Below are positions 10,902 to 21,875 of a stretch of DNA of 64,000 bases, one piece after another. Every line of letters begins with the position of its first letter. Position 1 is the first letter of the stretch. A program made the position numbers and the translations under genes. The stretch comes from Allantophomopsis cytisporea (lineage: Eukaryota > Ascomycota > Leotiomycetes > Phacidiales > Phacidiaceae). Below the pieces are notes generated by a model that saw only the letters and a program-made list of their open reading frames with translations, was not told the DNA's origin and did not search any database. The stretch lies in NCBI GenBank assembly GCA_024752435.1, contig CP103022.1, positions 1,238,418 through 1,302,417 of the forward strand. Direction: 5' to 3'.

Positions 10902-11538
10902 TGTTTGTTTGGTTGTAGGGAGTTTGCAGCATAGCTATTATTTATTACATTGGTTATTATTTAACCCATCCTAAATTCATGAAGTCTGTCTTCAAACTCT
11001 GGCATTCTACGGATCTTATGCATGGTTGGCACGAAAGACCATTTGTTTCAATTCGACATTTACTTGGGAATTTGAACAAGTCTCTGATTTGGTATATCTA
11101 AAACCGTACTTCTTGTGACATTGAGATCTACGTAGTAGGATGGTGGAAAGTTTACAGGTTTGCCGACTAACAACTTGGCCAGCCACATCGGACTTGAGAA
11201 GCTTAGACATTCAGTACATTCAAAACATAATGTAGCATCCAATAGGAGGTGAGATTCAATCCCAATCGATAGCGTGGATATATGCAAAGTCCGATGATCG
11301 TGGTACTTACACAACCTGTGCCCGCTCCTCTTCAGATCATCGTCGCGACCTTCGGAAGTCTATTTCGGCCCCACCCCACAATCCGGACAAGGCGCAAGGA
11401 AGACATGGGGTCCCCGCAATTTCAGTTACAGAACTGGCTCAATAGAAATGGGGACTGCAATCAGTTCTAGAATACGAGAAAAGAGTATCGTTGGAAAATT
11501 TCATCCGTATTTGCTCTTTACATGAGGTCGAGATAACA
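10902..11538. other. Intergenic region between NOP4 and the LigB-family gene
   Basis: It holds the NOP4 3' UTR and the promoter of the dioxygenase gene. Only short frames without protein-like content are seen. Confidence 0.5.
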
Positions 11539-12438
11539 ATGGCTCCATCTCCTTTCACACCCGTCCATTTTTTCTCTCATGGCTCTACCATGATGTTGGG
11601 AGAGGAGTCTAAATCTGCTACATATTGGAAAAAGTGTGGTGATGAAGCCCTTGCTAATGGAATTGAGCATGTTGTCATGATGGTACGTTCGTTTTCAGAA
11701 TAGAACTGTACAGCAGTGTACTGATGAATCAAGGGAGCCCACTGGGCAGCTCTTGGAGATGAGATTGAGGTTTCCGCCAACCCTAAACCAGAGAAGTCAC
11801 CCGTGGCTTACGTTCATCCTTCGAAATATGTTCCATACAAATTGAATCCTGATATTCCAATGGCTTCACGCGTGCTGGAGATTCTGAAAGAAGAAGGCTT
11901 CAATGCGAAGTTGAACGAGAGCTTTGACTGGATTCACGATACATATCTCATTCTTATCAGAATGTTCCCAGATGGCTGCCCTCCGACGACGTTGATCTCT
12001 ATGAATGCGCGCTACGACCCTCATTATCACATGAAAGTTGGCAGCGTTCTAGCCCCATTAAGAAAGGAGAAGATCTTATTCATCGGAACAGGTGGTGCTG
12101 TACATAATCTCTATCGAAACAAATGGGGACCGATGTTGCTTCATAGGGACAACTTTGCAATGCCCACGCCGCCGGAAGATTGGGCACTAGATTTCCGACA
12201 AGAAGTTGAAGACGCGTTCTGCAAAGGAGCGGGACCAAAACTCAGAAAGAGGATTACGAGCCTTATGAAGTTTCCGGGATACAGAGATGCTCATGCAACG
12301 GATGATCACTTCATGGCAGCAATGTTTGTGGCAGGACTATGCGGAGGATGGGATGATAATGGGAAAGGCATGTTGGGCGGTGAGGATTGGGAGTTGACAA
12401 ACATGTGTAATTCGCAGTTTACGATGGGGGAGTGGTGA
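11539..12438 (+). CDS. LigB-family extradiol ring-cleavage dioxygenase (DODA-like)
   Basis: Exon 1 is 11539-11682 and exon 2 is 11734-12438. The intron 11683-11733 is 51 nt (GTACGT..AAG) and phase 0. The protein has 282 residues, the usual size of class III extradiol dioxygenases of the 4,5-DOPA dioxygenase type, which use an active-site metal to open catechol-like rings. Visible family residues are His14 in FFSHGS, His51 in GAHW right after the splice, the GTGGAVHNL motif with His172, and the C-terminal AHATDDHF with His235 and His240. I chose the ATG in acaATGG at 11539; an in-frame non-ATG extension upstream adds nothing conserved. The substrate cannot be read from the sequence. No obvious pathway partner sits next to it. 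Confidence 0.88.
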
Positions 12439-12747
12439 GATCACTTCTCTGAGCATTATGTTACATAGTAGAATCAAATGAGTACATAATAGACATCAAC
12501 ACAGGCTATGCTGTAACATAAAAAATGAGGTATGTTGACTTATTTTGAACATAACTCGGATCATTCAGATCTCCGGATCTCATGAGTAGGTCACGTAGAG
12601 GATAGCAGAAGACTAGTGATCAGACATCTTGCTCTTAGTAAATACGGAACTAGGCTCTTTCGTTGAGATGTGGTTATGTGGACTTTCCAGTCCTTTCATC
12701 ATATATCATCACATTTCCATATCGGTATCTATTCTGTATATACTTGC
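12439..12747. other. Convergent 3' intergenic region
   Basis: This is the gap between the dioxygenase stop and the stop of the aldehyde-dehydrogenase-like gene on the other strand. I see nothing beyond probable 3' UTRs. Confidence 0.5.
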
Positions 12748-14406
12748 TCATCTTCTGACCGCCAAATCGAAACATTTCCTCCCAATCACATATGTGCCAT
12801 ATCCAACAGCTGGCAAAAGAACCCCCAGAAAAACGACAGCGCCACTAATAATTCCTTGCTCAAAGTATCCAATAGCGAAACCTTTCCCCTGGCCTGTTGG
12901 TTTCAAAGGTGCAGTAGCGGCAGCCTTCAATTGCGTCGAGGATACCTTCTCAAGCTCTTGAAAGAGTTCATCTGTCTTGTAAGCCGTTTTAGGAAGCTCT
13001 ATGAACTGTGGGCGAGCTTTGGAAAACATTTCTTTGCTATAACGTTGTGGATATACTGCTGCTACAGATACTGGTGCAGCCGGTCCAACTGCCAAAGAGT
13101 TAGTAGAAACCAAACAACCCCGTTAAACGTAAACTTACCGAGTAATGAAGTGGGAATATGATTTACAAACGAAATATGTGCATCAAGCTGCTGTCCTAGA
13201 AACTTTGCTGTTGGAGGGGCTGCAAAGATATAACTAGCAAGTAATGTTCCCCTGAATATATGTGAGCTGAAATGTTAAGTTATTAAGTGGATGACTTCAT
13301 CACGTACTTGGTTTGCGAGATGTCTAAAGCATCCACGACGCTGGAGCAGGCTACAATTGGAAGTACTCTTCCACTCACTTTTGAGTTCAGCAGCGCACAA
13401 TTCCTAGTTTTGTCAGCATATATTGATCGTCTAGATCTTCTAAGCATACCTGTCTTGCACATCAACAAGCATGAAGTTTGCGGAGCCAAAACCTGTTATC
13501 TTCCCCTTGCTTTCTGCGTCTTTCACTGCCTGTCTCGTAGCGTCCACTAAATCACTCCTACTTTCCTTTGGGCTTCCCTCCACAAATGCCTTGCTGGCGT
13601 ATTTTGTACATTCTTCGAAGAAGCCTCGCTTCACAAACTCATTAACTATGACGAGATCTGGTGCATATGGTGACAATCCTCCAAAACCAAATCGCGCGCC
13701 CACAATGAATTTGGCAGCATTTCCCACATCCGAAGTTCGATCGACTATGGCAATGACTGGCAATTTTGTGCTCGAAAGCAGCTGGGAAGTATCGGAAACT
13801 GCAGATGCATTTTTCTGATCCACCATAAGACTGGAATCAATGAAAGACTTATGGCGAACGGCTTTATTGGAGATGTAGAAGGTATCGTGGTCAAGAATTT
13901 CAGAGAGAGCGGTCTTGAGGATTTTATCAACACTGGAAAGTGTGTCTTCCATCTTGAAAGGGTCAGATTTTGACGTTCGGGGTTTAGGAATGATCAATTA
14001 CCTCAAGAACCACGCAATTCCCAGCAGAAATCGCAGCTGCTAAAGGAGAGATAACGGAGTACACGCGTGTATAGCTTGTTGGCCGAATGAGAACAGATCC
14101 GTACCCAATTCTTCTCTCGCTATTATTTTTTGAGTTTGCTATCAGATATTCCTGCTCTAATTCTTTCTCAAAATTGAGACTTTCATAGAGCTCCTTGATG
14201 ATTGTCATAGAGAGGAAGAGCTCTGCATCAATCTCGTGGACGGAAGTCGACGCATCGCGTAACATAGCCTCTCTGAGAACATCATATTTGTCTCCAACTG
14301 CGGTATGAAGCTTTTGTAGCTGGCCTTGTCGATAGCGGATGTTTTCTGTTCGACCGTCGATGACCGCTGCGCATATGCGCTGTATTTCTTGCTCATGGCC
14401 ATCCAT
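12748..14406 (-). CDS. ALDH3-like protein, catalytically degenerate, C-terminal membrane anchor
   Basis: Five exons, 490 residues: 14406-14002, 13952-13450, 13403-13308, 13266-13139, 13088-12748. All four introns are 41-50 nt GT..AG and keep frame. The N-terminus (GRTENIRYRQGQLQKLH) matches class 3/fatty aldehyde dehydrogenases, as do the Rossmann part (ISAGNCVVLEME) and the late FVNHIPTSLLVGPAAP motif. The catalytic core is altered. Where the family has Gly-Gln-x-Cys before the APD motif, this protein reads GGLSPYAPD with Ser229, and the usual LELGGK segment is TKLPVIAIVD. Near the C-terminus, FEQGIISGAVVFLGVLLPAV is a membrane segment followed by a short basic tail, as in membrane-bound fatty aldehyde dehydrogenases. 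It is probably a non-catalytic membrane-bound relative. It is head to head with a small gene. Confidence 0.82.
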
Positions 14407-14713
14407 ACTGAGTTTGGAAGATCAGAAAGCTATCTTCGATTCATGAGATCTCCAGAATTCTATTTCCGAGAGAGTAATTAATAGTTATGAAGGCCGAATG
14501 ATACTCGGGATCTATTGTTCGCAATTCGCCGGGCCCTCAGCCACATGCATTTGTAGCGGAATGTGGGGGTGGTTTCGAAATACGGCAAATGTCTGGACGA
14601 GTTTGAGACTCCGTGGTTGATATACCTTGTGTCAAGTTATTCTACTTCATCATCAAACTTGAATATCATATCTCATAGATATCATCTCAATTTGATTTTC
14701 CACAATCTTTAGT
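14407..14713. promoter_or_regulatory. Divergent promoter of the ALDH-like gene and the 122-aa gene
   Basis: 307 bp between two divergent start codons. It should hold both core promoters. No named site was recognised. Confidence 0.45.
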
Positions 14714-15129
14714 ATGTCAGTTACTACAACGACCAACCCAGCAACAACTCATCTGAGTCGGACTCTCGTTGATTACAATATCAAACTTACTGGTGCAGCA
14801 GCAGACGGTCAACCTGCACCGGTAAACCAAAGACATTCGCAGTCTACAGACAATCCAGAAGGATGGCCAAAACATTTCAATAACGTGCCCCCATATCAAC
14901 CTGTGAACACGAACTTGAATAATGACGAGCGACCCGGTGGGATGAATGGTCCTGAGAGGGTATTCATTGCTGTCATGTTGCATGGAGTTTGGCTGAATGC
15001 TGTAAGTATTCATGTATGATTGCGGATCATAAGGCTGACAAGAAACAGACAGTCGCACAAACATGGAGAAAAACAGGAGGACGACTCAATAGCAATATTT
15101 TCAGATATGCAGTTGGTGGTGAATGGTGA
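14714..15129 (+). CDS. Small protein of unknown function, 122 aa
   Basis: Exon 1 is 14714-15001 and exon 2 is 15049-15129. The 47-nt intron has GTAAGT..CAG borders and phase 0. The first 85 residues are polar and rich in Asn, Thr, Pro and Gln, probably disordered. The end is compact and conserved-looking: PERVFIAVMLHGVWLNA, then TVAQTWRKTGGRLNS and a short FRYAVGGEW tail, with one weak hydrophobic segment at the splice. I do not recognise a family. It shares a promoter region with the ALDH-like gene, so co-expression is possible but unproven. Confidence 0.6.
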
Positions 15130-15711
15130 GGTACAGCCTCTCTGGTGGAGTGTCAAGATTTTGGCTATTGATCTGCGGCTCGAATTCATATACAATAAGA
15201 AGGCGGAAATTTTCTAAGACTTGGATATTACAGCATTTCAAATTGTGCAAAATCGTGATCTGTGACCAAATCTAACAAATGAAGTTGCATTGAAGGTTTG
15301 TAGATAGCAAGATGGCTGATGTTCCCATGCGACACCCAAGCCAGTTACTTACATACACGGGGATGATAAGCACCGAACCGAAACTGGCACAATACATGAA
15401 AGTCTAATTTGGAGGTGAAGAACTGAAAGTAGAGGAGAGTATCAACCCCAGAATATTATTCTAGATGTGGATTCACCAGATGTTGTCAGGTCACCTTGAC
15501 GGCAGTGTTTGCTCACAGCAGCGCGCCCGCCCCCACGTACCGAAAGACCCCTCATTAGGTACATGTAACGGACTTTACAATCGAAGCCCGATACTTGCGT
15601 GATTTTTGATGGTCTGCAAATTCATAGTCCATATAAAATCTTAATTACCCTGAAAAGCATGGGAGTTGAAATCATCAGAGCACGCCAGCTCAATATATAT
15701 CATATTTTCAA
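15130..15711. other. Intergenic region
   Basis: It holds the 3' UTR of the small gene and the promoter of the CocE-like hydrolase. No other feature was seen. Confidence 0.45.
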
Positions 15712-17672
15712 ATGGCGACTACTAATGCGATCCGAGACCTTCGTGAAGTCCACGAAGACCGCGAAAACGATCTTATATTCGAGAAGAACGTCTCGATTCC
15801 TCTGAAAAATTCGCATTTACCCGTTCGCTGCAATGTCTATAGACCAATTGGTGATGGAAAATACCCAGTTTTGGTGACATATGGACCATATGGCAAGGAT
15901 ATCCCATACGCCACGTACGTACAAGATCAGACTTTTCGATATTCTTCTAATTTCTGAAACAGATTCTTCGCTGGATCCTTCGCTGAACTTAATCCCGAAC
16001 ATAAGAGTAAATACAGCGCCTGGGAAACACCAGATCCGGTGTTCTGGACAAAACATGGCTATGCAGTGGTTCGCGCTGACGAGAGGGGACTTGGTCAATC
16101 ACCAGGACTGTTGGATACCATGTCGAGAGGAACAAGCGAATGCTTTTTTGACGTTGTTGAATGGGCAGCAGAACAAGCATGGTCATCTGGAAAGGTCGGC
16201 CTTCTTGGAATTAGTTACTACGCAGGTAAGTGAAGTTGTCGACATTGGTCAGATACATTCTGACATTTTGTAGGCAGTCAATGGCGCGTTGCAGCACGGA
16301 AGCCAAAAGGTCTGGCAGCAATCATTCCTTGGGAAGGAATGTCTGATTACTATCGTGATCGATGTCGACATGGTGGAATTCTGTCCAATAAATTCATCGG
16401 TTTCTGGTGGAATCGCCAAGTATTGGTCAATCAGTATGGGAAGCCAGGGAGATCCAAGCTACAATTTCCACCAGATGGTCCAGGTGCTAGGGGCCAAGAA
16501 AACACCATTGAGGGAGATTTGCCAGAGGGAGCTCTGCTTCAGAATCGCAGAGACCAGACCTTGGACAATGAGGCGAATATATTCCGGGACGATGAATATT
16601 ATGCTTCTAAGGAATTTGAACTAGGTGATATCGAAGTACCACTACTTTCTGTTGCGAATTGGGGTGGAATTTTATTGCATTTACGAGGCAATGTCGAAGG
16701 GTATACTTGGGCAGGCTCCAAGCACAAGTATCTTCGCTTTATCACAGGTCGCCATGATTTGCCATTCTACTACAAGGAGGAAGTTGAGATCCAGAAGAGC
16801 TTCCTTGATGCTTTCCTCAAGGGAGAGGACTCTTATGGTTGGTCAACGCCAGGGAAAGTCGCACCAGTGACCTTGACATTACGAAAAGGAAATGTTGGAT
16901 TCAACGATGCCAAGGCTGAGAAGGCATATTTGAAAAGAGAGGAGTCCGCATGGCCAATCCCGCGCACAAAGTACACAAGATTCTACTTGACTCCAGAATT
17001 TAGATTGAGTACCGACTCAACTGCCTCCGAAGAGTCAAAGATATCCTACCAAGCTCTTGGCAACATTGAAACTCCACAAGCAGTTCAATTCAAGAAGACA
17101 TTTGACAGCGAGACAGAAGTCACAGGACACATTGTAGCTCATCTCAACGTTTCGATGACTTCTGATACAGTTCCTGCTCCAAACCTTGTGGATATTGATC
17201 TCTTCCTGACGTTGAGACACATTGATCCATCTGGAAAGGAGGTGTTGTACACAGGAACCGCTGGAGATCCGATTCCTCTCTGCAAGGGCTGGCTTCGTGT
17301 GAGCCTGCGCAAGGTGAATGAGAAGCATCCTAAACATCGAGAGTATTTGCCTCATAGAGACTACTATTCGACTGACGTGCAACCAGTTGTAGCGGAACAG
17401 ACGTACGTCGTCGATGTAGAGATGTGGCCCACAAATGTTGTTGTCGAGCAGGGAGGCCAAATCATTCTGGAAGTGGCTTCTGGAGATACACAAGGTTCTG
17501 GCATATTCCAACACATCTCGGAAAAAGACAGGTACGTTAGGTTTTGGTAGTAAACATACTTTCGCTGACAAACTCTAGACCGAGCGCCAAGTTTGCCGGT
17601 AAGAATCACATCCATTTTGGAAAGGGCATCGAAAACTATGTTGTATTGCCTATTATCCCAGAAACTCAATGA
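15712..17672 (+). CDS. CocE/NonD-family hydrolase (X-Pro dipeptidyl-peptidase S15 type)
   Basis: Four exons, 605 residues: 15712-15914, 15963-16225, 16274-17531, 17579-17672; introns of 48, 48 and 47 nt. It is an alpha/beta hydrolase of the family with cocaine esterase and X-Pro dipeptidyl peptidase, which hydrolyses esters or amides. The N-terminal strand block (YPVLVTYGPYGKD) and RADERGLGQSPG lead to the nucleophile elbow GISYYAG (Ser152). Its last Gly codon is split by intron 2, which supports that splice. The C-terminal half is the beta-rich jelly-roll domain (VTGHIVAHLNVSMTSD, LVDIDLFLTLRHID) and runs to a conserved GKNHIHFGKG end in exon 4. There is no signal peptide, so it is probably cytosolic. 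The substrate is unknown. Confidence 0.9.
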
Positions 17673-18121
17673 GACGATGGATTCCAAGCAGAGAATCGCT
17701 TGCCACGGTAAATTAGACTATAAGGAGAACCTTGAAGTATCTTAAATCGAGCATATCTCCTAGCGTTGTTCGAATCATATTCCCGCGATGACATCGCGCG
17801 ACCAATATTCAAAACGCCTTCCAATGACCCCAATTGCTGTGAACTATTTGTAAGTTCTGAAAGTAGTCATCAATACGTGAGAAACCTGAATAGTTACCAG
17901 GAGGCCAGAATCATGATATTTGAGGAACAATACAGTAAGTCCAGTGAGTCTCTGCAGTTACTCAGGAGTGGGAGATAGAGCCCCATATGAGCGTTACGGC
18001 CTTGCTTAGTCATCATCGCTTGGTATTCCACAATCAGCATACGTGTTGCGAGCTGCGATTCTAAGCAACACGACACTCTTCCAAGTCATTGCTGTATCAC
18101 AACATTCAATTGTCAGTCAAA
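17673..18121. other. Intergenic region
   Basis: 449 bp between the hydrolase stop and the IRC22 start. It contains the IRC22 promoter. Only short meaningless frames were seen. Confidence 0.45.
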
Positions 18122-19076
18122 ATGGGTTTCTACAGATTCACCGCGCTTGCGCTTCTCTCTCTTAGAGCCATTGGGGCTTTTGCCGCTGATGTACGTATTT
18201 TTCAAAGCTATTAACATTTATTATAGCTAACGTCATTAAAGGTCATTGAAGAGGATCTCGAGAACCCAGTCACTCCAAACTTGGATGTCAATGTCGTGAC
18301 CACCTTCCCCCAGTCCGAGATATTCGGCGTGAAGCTCGTGAACAACCACGCGACTCAAGCTCTTCTCGAATTCACCAACAGCGAGCCTGAACCAGTCACG
18401 CTTGCTGTTGTTGGAGCTTACCTTTCCACTCTGGATGAGCTCCCAGAAGGTGTGCCAGCATCCGCTGGTATCATCCGAAACTTCACCAGCACTCGTTACA
18501 ATGTTGAGATTGCCCCTGGAGAGAAGCTGAGCTTCCCATACTCCTTCGCTACCGAACTTCACCCACAAGATCTTCGCCTTCAGATTGCTGCTGTCGTGCA
18601 CAATGCTGCCGGGGATCTCTTCCAGATCCAGGCTTTCAACGAGACCGTCAGCGTTGTTGAAGCACCAACTAGCTTCTTTGACCCACAAATGTATGTTGAG
18701 AGATAAACTGTCCTGTAAGGCGAGTCACTAATATTCTTCTAGCATCTTCCTCTATCTCTTCCTTCTCGCAGGTTTCGTCGGCACACTTTACTTTGTCTAC
18801 AAGACATGGATCGAGACTTTATTCCCACAAACTCGTCGTGGCGGAAAGGGGGGAGAGCGTGCGAAGAAGTCATCTCAGGGATCCAAGAAGGCCGTTGACG
18901 TCAAGGATCAGATCTCCGTTATTGGAGCTGATGGTCCGGCTGTTACCACTGGTGCATTGGCCCAGAAGGCTTACGACGAGAGCTGGATTCCAGAGCACCA
19001 CATCAACCGCCCAACCGCGAAGCGTGTCAAGAGCGGAGCTTCTTCAAGAAAGATCAAGGTTGTCGCTACTGAGTAA
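18122..19076 (+). CDS. IRC22: Irc22 family, TRAP-alpha-like ER membrane protein
   Basis: Three exons, 283 residues: 18122-18190, 18242-18690, 18743-19076; introns of 51 and 52 nt. This is the fungal relative of translocon-associated protein alpha (signal-sequence receptor alpha), an ER membrane glycoprotein near the Sec61 channel; the yeast member is named increased recombination centers 22. A signal peptide (GFYRFTALALLSLRAIGAFAAD) fills exon 1. The lumenal domain has the family pattern (VTTFPQSEIFGVKLVNN, GAYLSTLDELPEG, PYSFATELHPQDLRL). One transmembrane helix follows (IFLYLFLLAGFVGTLYFVY), then a basic cytosolic tail. Order and length agree with the family. The yeast name comes from a screen, so it does not establish a DNA-repair role. 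Confidence 0.9.
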
Positions 19077-19557
19077 TCACGTTATAGAAATAATGGATGA
19101 TAATAAGCGAAAGTATTAGTGGAAGCATTGCGGGATAAGGTCTACGGGATGGTGGATGTAGGATATCAGAAAGTGTACATTGTTCAAAAGCGAAGCATTG
19201 GAAATAAAAGTTCATCATGTTCGACTGAATCATTCATGACAGACCATGAATGTGTTTTTGATCATTATACAGTTCTTCGTAGCCTCACGAGTGTAAATGA
19301 TTTTGTGATTCCTGGCAAATTCCAAACTTGAAAAGAGTAAGATTTGGATAGTTATGCAGGTGTAGAGTATATAACACTAATGGGCATAGGAAGATCAAAT
19401 CTACGATGAAAGGGCATTGCGCATGCCCGCGCGTCTCGGATAAATGTATTGTATTGGATAATCATGATAGTCTTGATAACTACATGGCTTCCAGCAACTA
19501 CTCTACAGCTCTCAACGACTGCTCTCGCATATCATTACATAGATCCATCAAGGCGAT
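19077..19557. other. Convergent 3' intergenic region
   Basis: Between IRC22 (+) and the 2OG oxygenase (-). Nothing beyond probable 3' UTRs was seen. Confidence 0.45.
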
Positions 19558-20592
19558 TTATGTAGCAGCAAGTGCCTCCTGCTTTGCCTTCAGAGCTGAA
19601 AAGTTCCTGTTCATTGCATTTCTCGTAAACTCAGCACCTGTCACCTTTGGATACTTTTTTAATGGGCCCTGAATTTCACAGTCGGTGCAAGGCTGGTTGA
19701 AAAATGCCATACTGTATCTTGGCCCGAAGTAATCTGTCTCTGGGTCTACTGGTGTCGCAACTCGGTGGAAAGTTCTGCTTCTTATCAGCCATAATTCGAT
19801 TAATGAAGCCGAGGAAACATACGACTTGAATCTATCATCTGACCAGGACATCAATTGGTCTCCAATGTTACAAACAATCTCTCCAGGCACAGGCTCGACT
19901 TTTGTCCACACATCGCCAATCGCAAAGCCTGTCACAACCTCTCGCCCTGGGCATATCTCAAGTCCACTTTGTCCCGCTCGTTGGAATAGGAGTGTAACCC
20001 AATCCCAATCAGCATGGGCCCCAGCGCGATGATAGCCTTCCTTCTCGGTTCTAGTAACAGGCTTCTCCATCGCAAAATAATGCAACAAACGCAATACCGA
20101 TTGACTTTCTGGTCTCGAGATATCATGAGCCTTGATGAAGTAATCATCGGGGAACCCAAGCCCGCGAGCAAAACATATCATCAACATCTCCGAGACCTTT
20201 TGAGCCTTATACATGAATTCTAAACTCTTCGCCTTGAATTCGTCAGTCACCCAAAGTCCTTCCATGTTGGCTCCGAATTGGAGTTGATATGATTCCTTCT
20301 GGTCAGGCAATCCTGTCGAAGGACGAATTTGTGAGGAGTATTCCCAACCTGCATTCTTCTTAGCGGCGAAAGGTACTGTGGACTTCACTTCTTTTGGAAG
20401 CGCAAAGAATGCTTCTGATGTGGCAAACATTTCCTCGATCTCAGAAAGGGAAATTCCATGATCAACGAGACCAAAGAATCCATCCGTTTCTGCAGCAGTG
20501 ATGAGCTGTTTTGTGATCTCGTCAATACGCGAAGAGAAGTCTCGGAGCGAGATCTTTGGGATAGTTCGATTAGAGTATTTTGTTGGAGCCAT
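19558..20592 (-). CDS. 2-oxoglutarate/Fe(II) oxygenase, isopenicillin-N-synthase-like
   Basis: Exon 1 is 20592-19823 and exon 2 is 19774-19558, 328 residues after splicing. The intron 19822-19775 is 48 nt (GTATGT..CAG), a multiple of three without a stop, so the unspliced frame stays open and would add 16 residues just before the distal iron ligand. The family layout is complete: N-terminal DIOX_N block (GFFGLVDHGIS), iron ligands His193 and Asp195 in GAHADWD, distal His260 in TFHRV directly after the splice, and the 2-oxoglutarate-binding Arg276-x-Ser278 in GPRYSMAFF. Such soluble oxygenases hydroxylate or desaturate small molecules; the substrate is unknown. A TATA-like run sits about 50 bp upstream. 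Confidence 0.9.
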   Translation of the reverse strand: MAPTKYSNRTIPKISLRDFSSRIDEITKQLITAAETDGFFGLVDHGISLSEIEEMFATSEAFFALPKEVKSTVPFAAKKNAGWEYSSQIRPSTGLPDQKESYQLQFGANMEGLWVTDEFKAKSLEFMYKAQKVSEMLMICFARGLGFPDDYFIKAHDISRPESQSVLRLLHYFAMEKPVTRTEKEGYHRAGAHADWDWVTLLFQRAGQSGLEICPGREVVTGFAIGDVWTKVEPVPGEIVCNIGDQLMSWSDDRFKSYVSSASLIELWLIRSRTFHRVATPVDPETDYFGPRYSMAFFNQPCTDCEIQGPLKKYPKVTGAEFTRNAMNRNFSALKAKQEALAAT

Positions 20593-20642
20593 AATGAATG
20601 ATATGTAACAACAATGTTCAATAACTACGAATGTACAGGGAC

Positions 20643-20651
20643 TATATATAT
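20643..20651 (-). promoter_or_regulatory. TATA-like element of the 2OG oxygenase gene
   Basis: An ATATATATA run about 50 bp upstream of the ATG at 20592. Its position fits a core promoter; nothing else supports it. Confidence 0.3.
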
Positions 20652-21875
20652 CTCAAACTACTTTGACGGAGGTCAGCGATGGCGGTTGTCGTTCCGTCAG
20701 CTCAGGTAATCCTAAGCAAGCTATTCGTCGATATGTGACAGCCGCGAAAGTGGGATGCGGGGTCTGCCGAGATGATAATAGACGCGGAACCTTGCGAGTG
20801 AGAATCTTGGAGCGCCACGGGGAACAGGTCAACGACCGGGTTAAGACCTTAAACGGCTACCATGACACTTATGTTGAGATTATTTGTTAATGAATCCTAA
20901 GCTGTAAGCTACGTGACTATTTGGTGGTACATAGAAAGTACGAAAAGGTTTGTATCTTCGAGATTCTGTTGTAGAGCACAACGTAAGGTGAGCAACGTCT
21001 TTCAAGATTCATTGCATTTATTGTTTCTAGTGTTAAAGCATCTCATTTGATGCACCATTTAACCCTCTGAATAATGGCGGTGCATTTTCGTTTCATTCTT
21101 TTAGCGTTGTGGATAGATCATGATATCTGAAAGACATCGTGAAATTAGAAAGTGGCTAAATACCACATGGTATAATATCTGGATTTTACGAATTACAGAG
21201 AGATGAAAATGTAGAGCATGAGGAGTAAAATTTGATGCTATAGACTCATTTATCTACACTATTTTACGATCTCTGACTCAATGAAGTTTCTACACATCTC
21301 GTAGGGAACACAGGGTAACTGGGTCTAATATAATATGCAATTAAAGAAAAGCCATCAACTCTGTTTGCAAACTTCCTATTTCCCAGCATCATCTGAGAAT
21401 ATAGCTAAAGCATCACCATATGCTATGAGGCACTTAATAGGTTTGAGAATGATAATAACGAAAGTCAGCTGTTTTAAAAATGATTGCTGAGCAAGTAAAC
21501 TTAGAATCTCTAATTCCTGAAAGGGGATGTTAAATAATTGCTATACTAACGTTGACCATGCCCTGTTAATCCCTTATCCCTGTGAGAATAAGTACAAGTT
21601 CTCTACACATCATTCTAAGCACTCATGCATCACGCTCATATAAAATTACAAGTGATGAGCCGGGCGATTTGAAGCCCTGCCTTTCATTTAACTTCAAAAT
21701 CGATCAATAACTCCTCGGAAGTATCATCAAGCTAACAATGATACTGGGAGGAAAATGTAATAACAACTCCGTATTACTATCTAGAAGCAAAGAAATGGGC
21801 TCTGAATTGTTCACTTGTGTTAAAAAAAATATGAATGATGTATGCTCTCTGAAACGCAACAGGAAATAGGGCTCT
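20652..21875. other. 1.2-kb gene-free stretch
   Basis: No frame longer than about 75 codons and no domain-like sequence. It is moderately AT-rich. I see no repeat or RNA gene. Confidence 0.5.
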
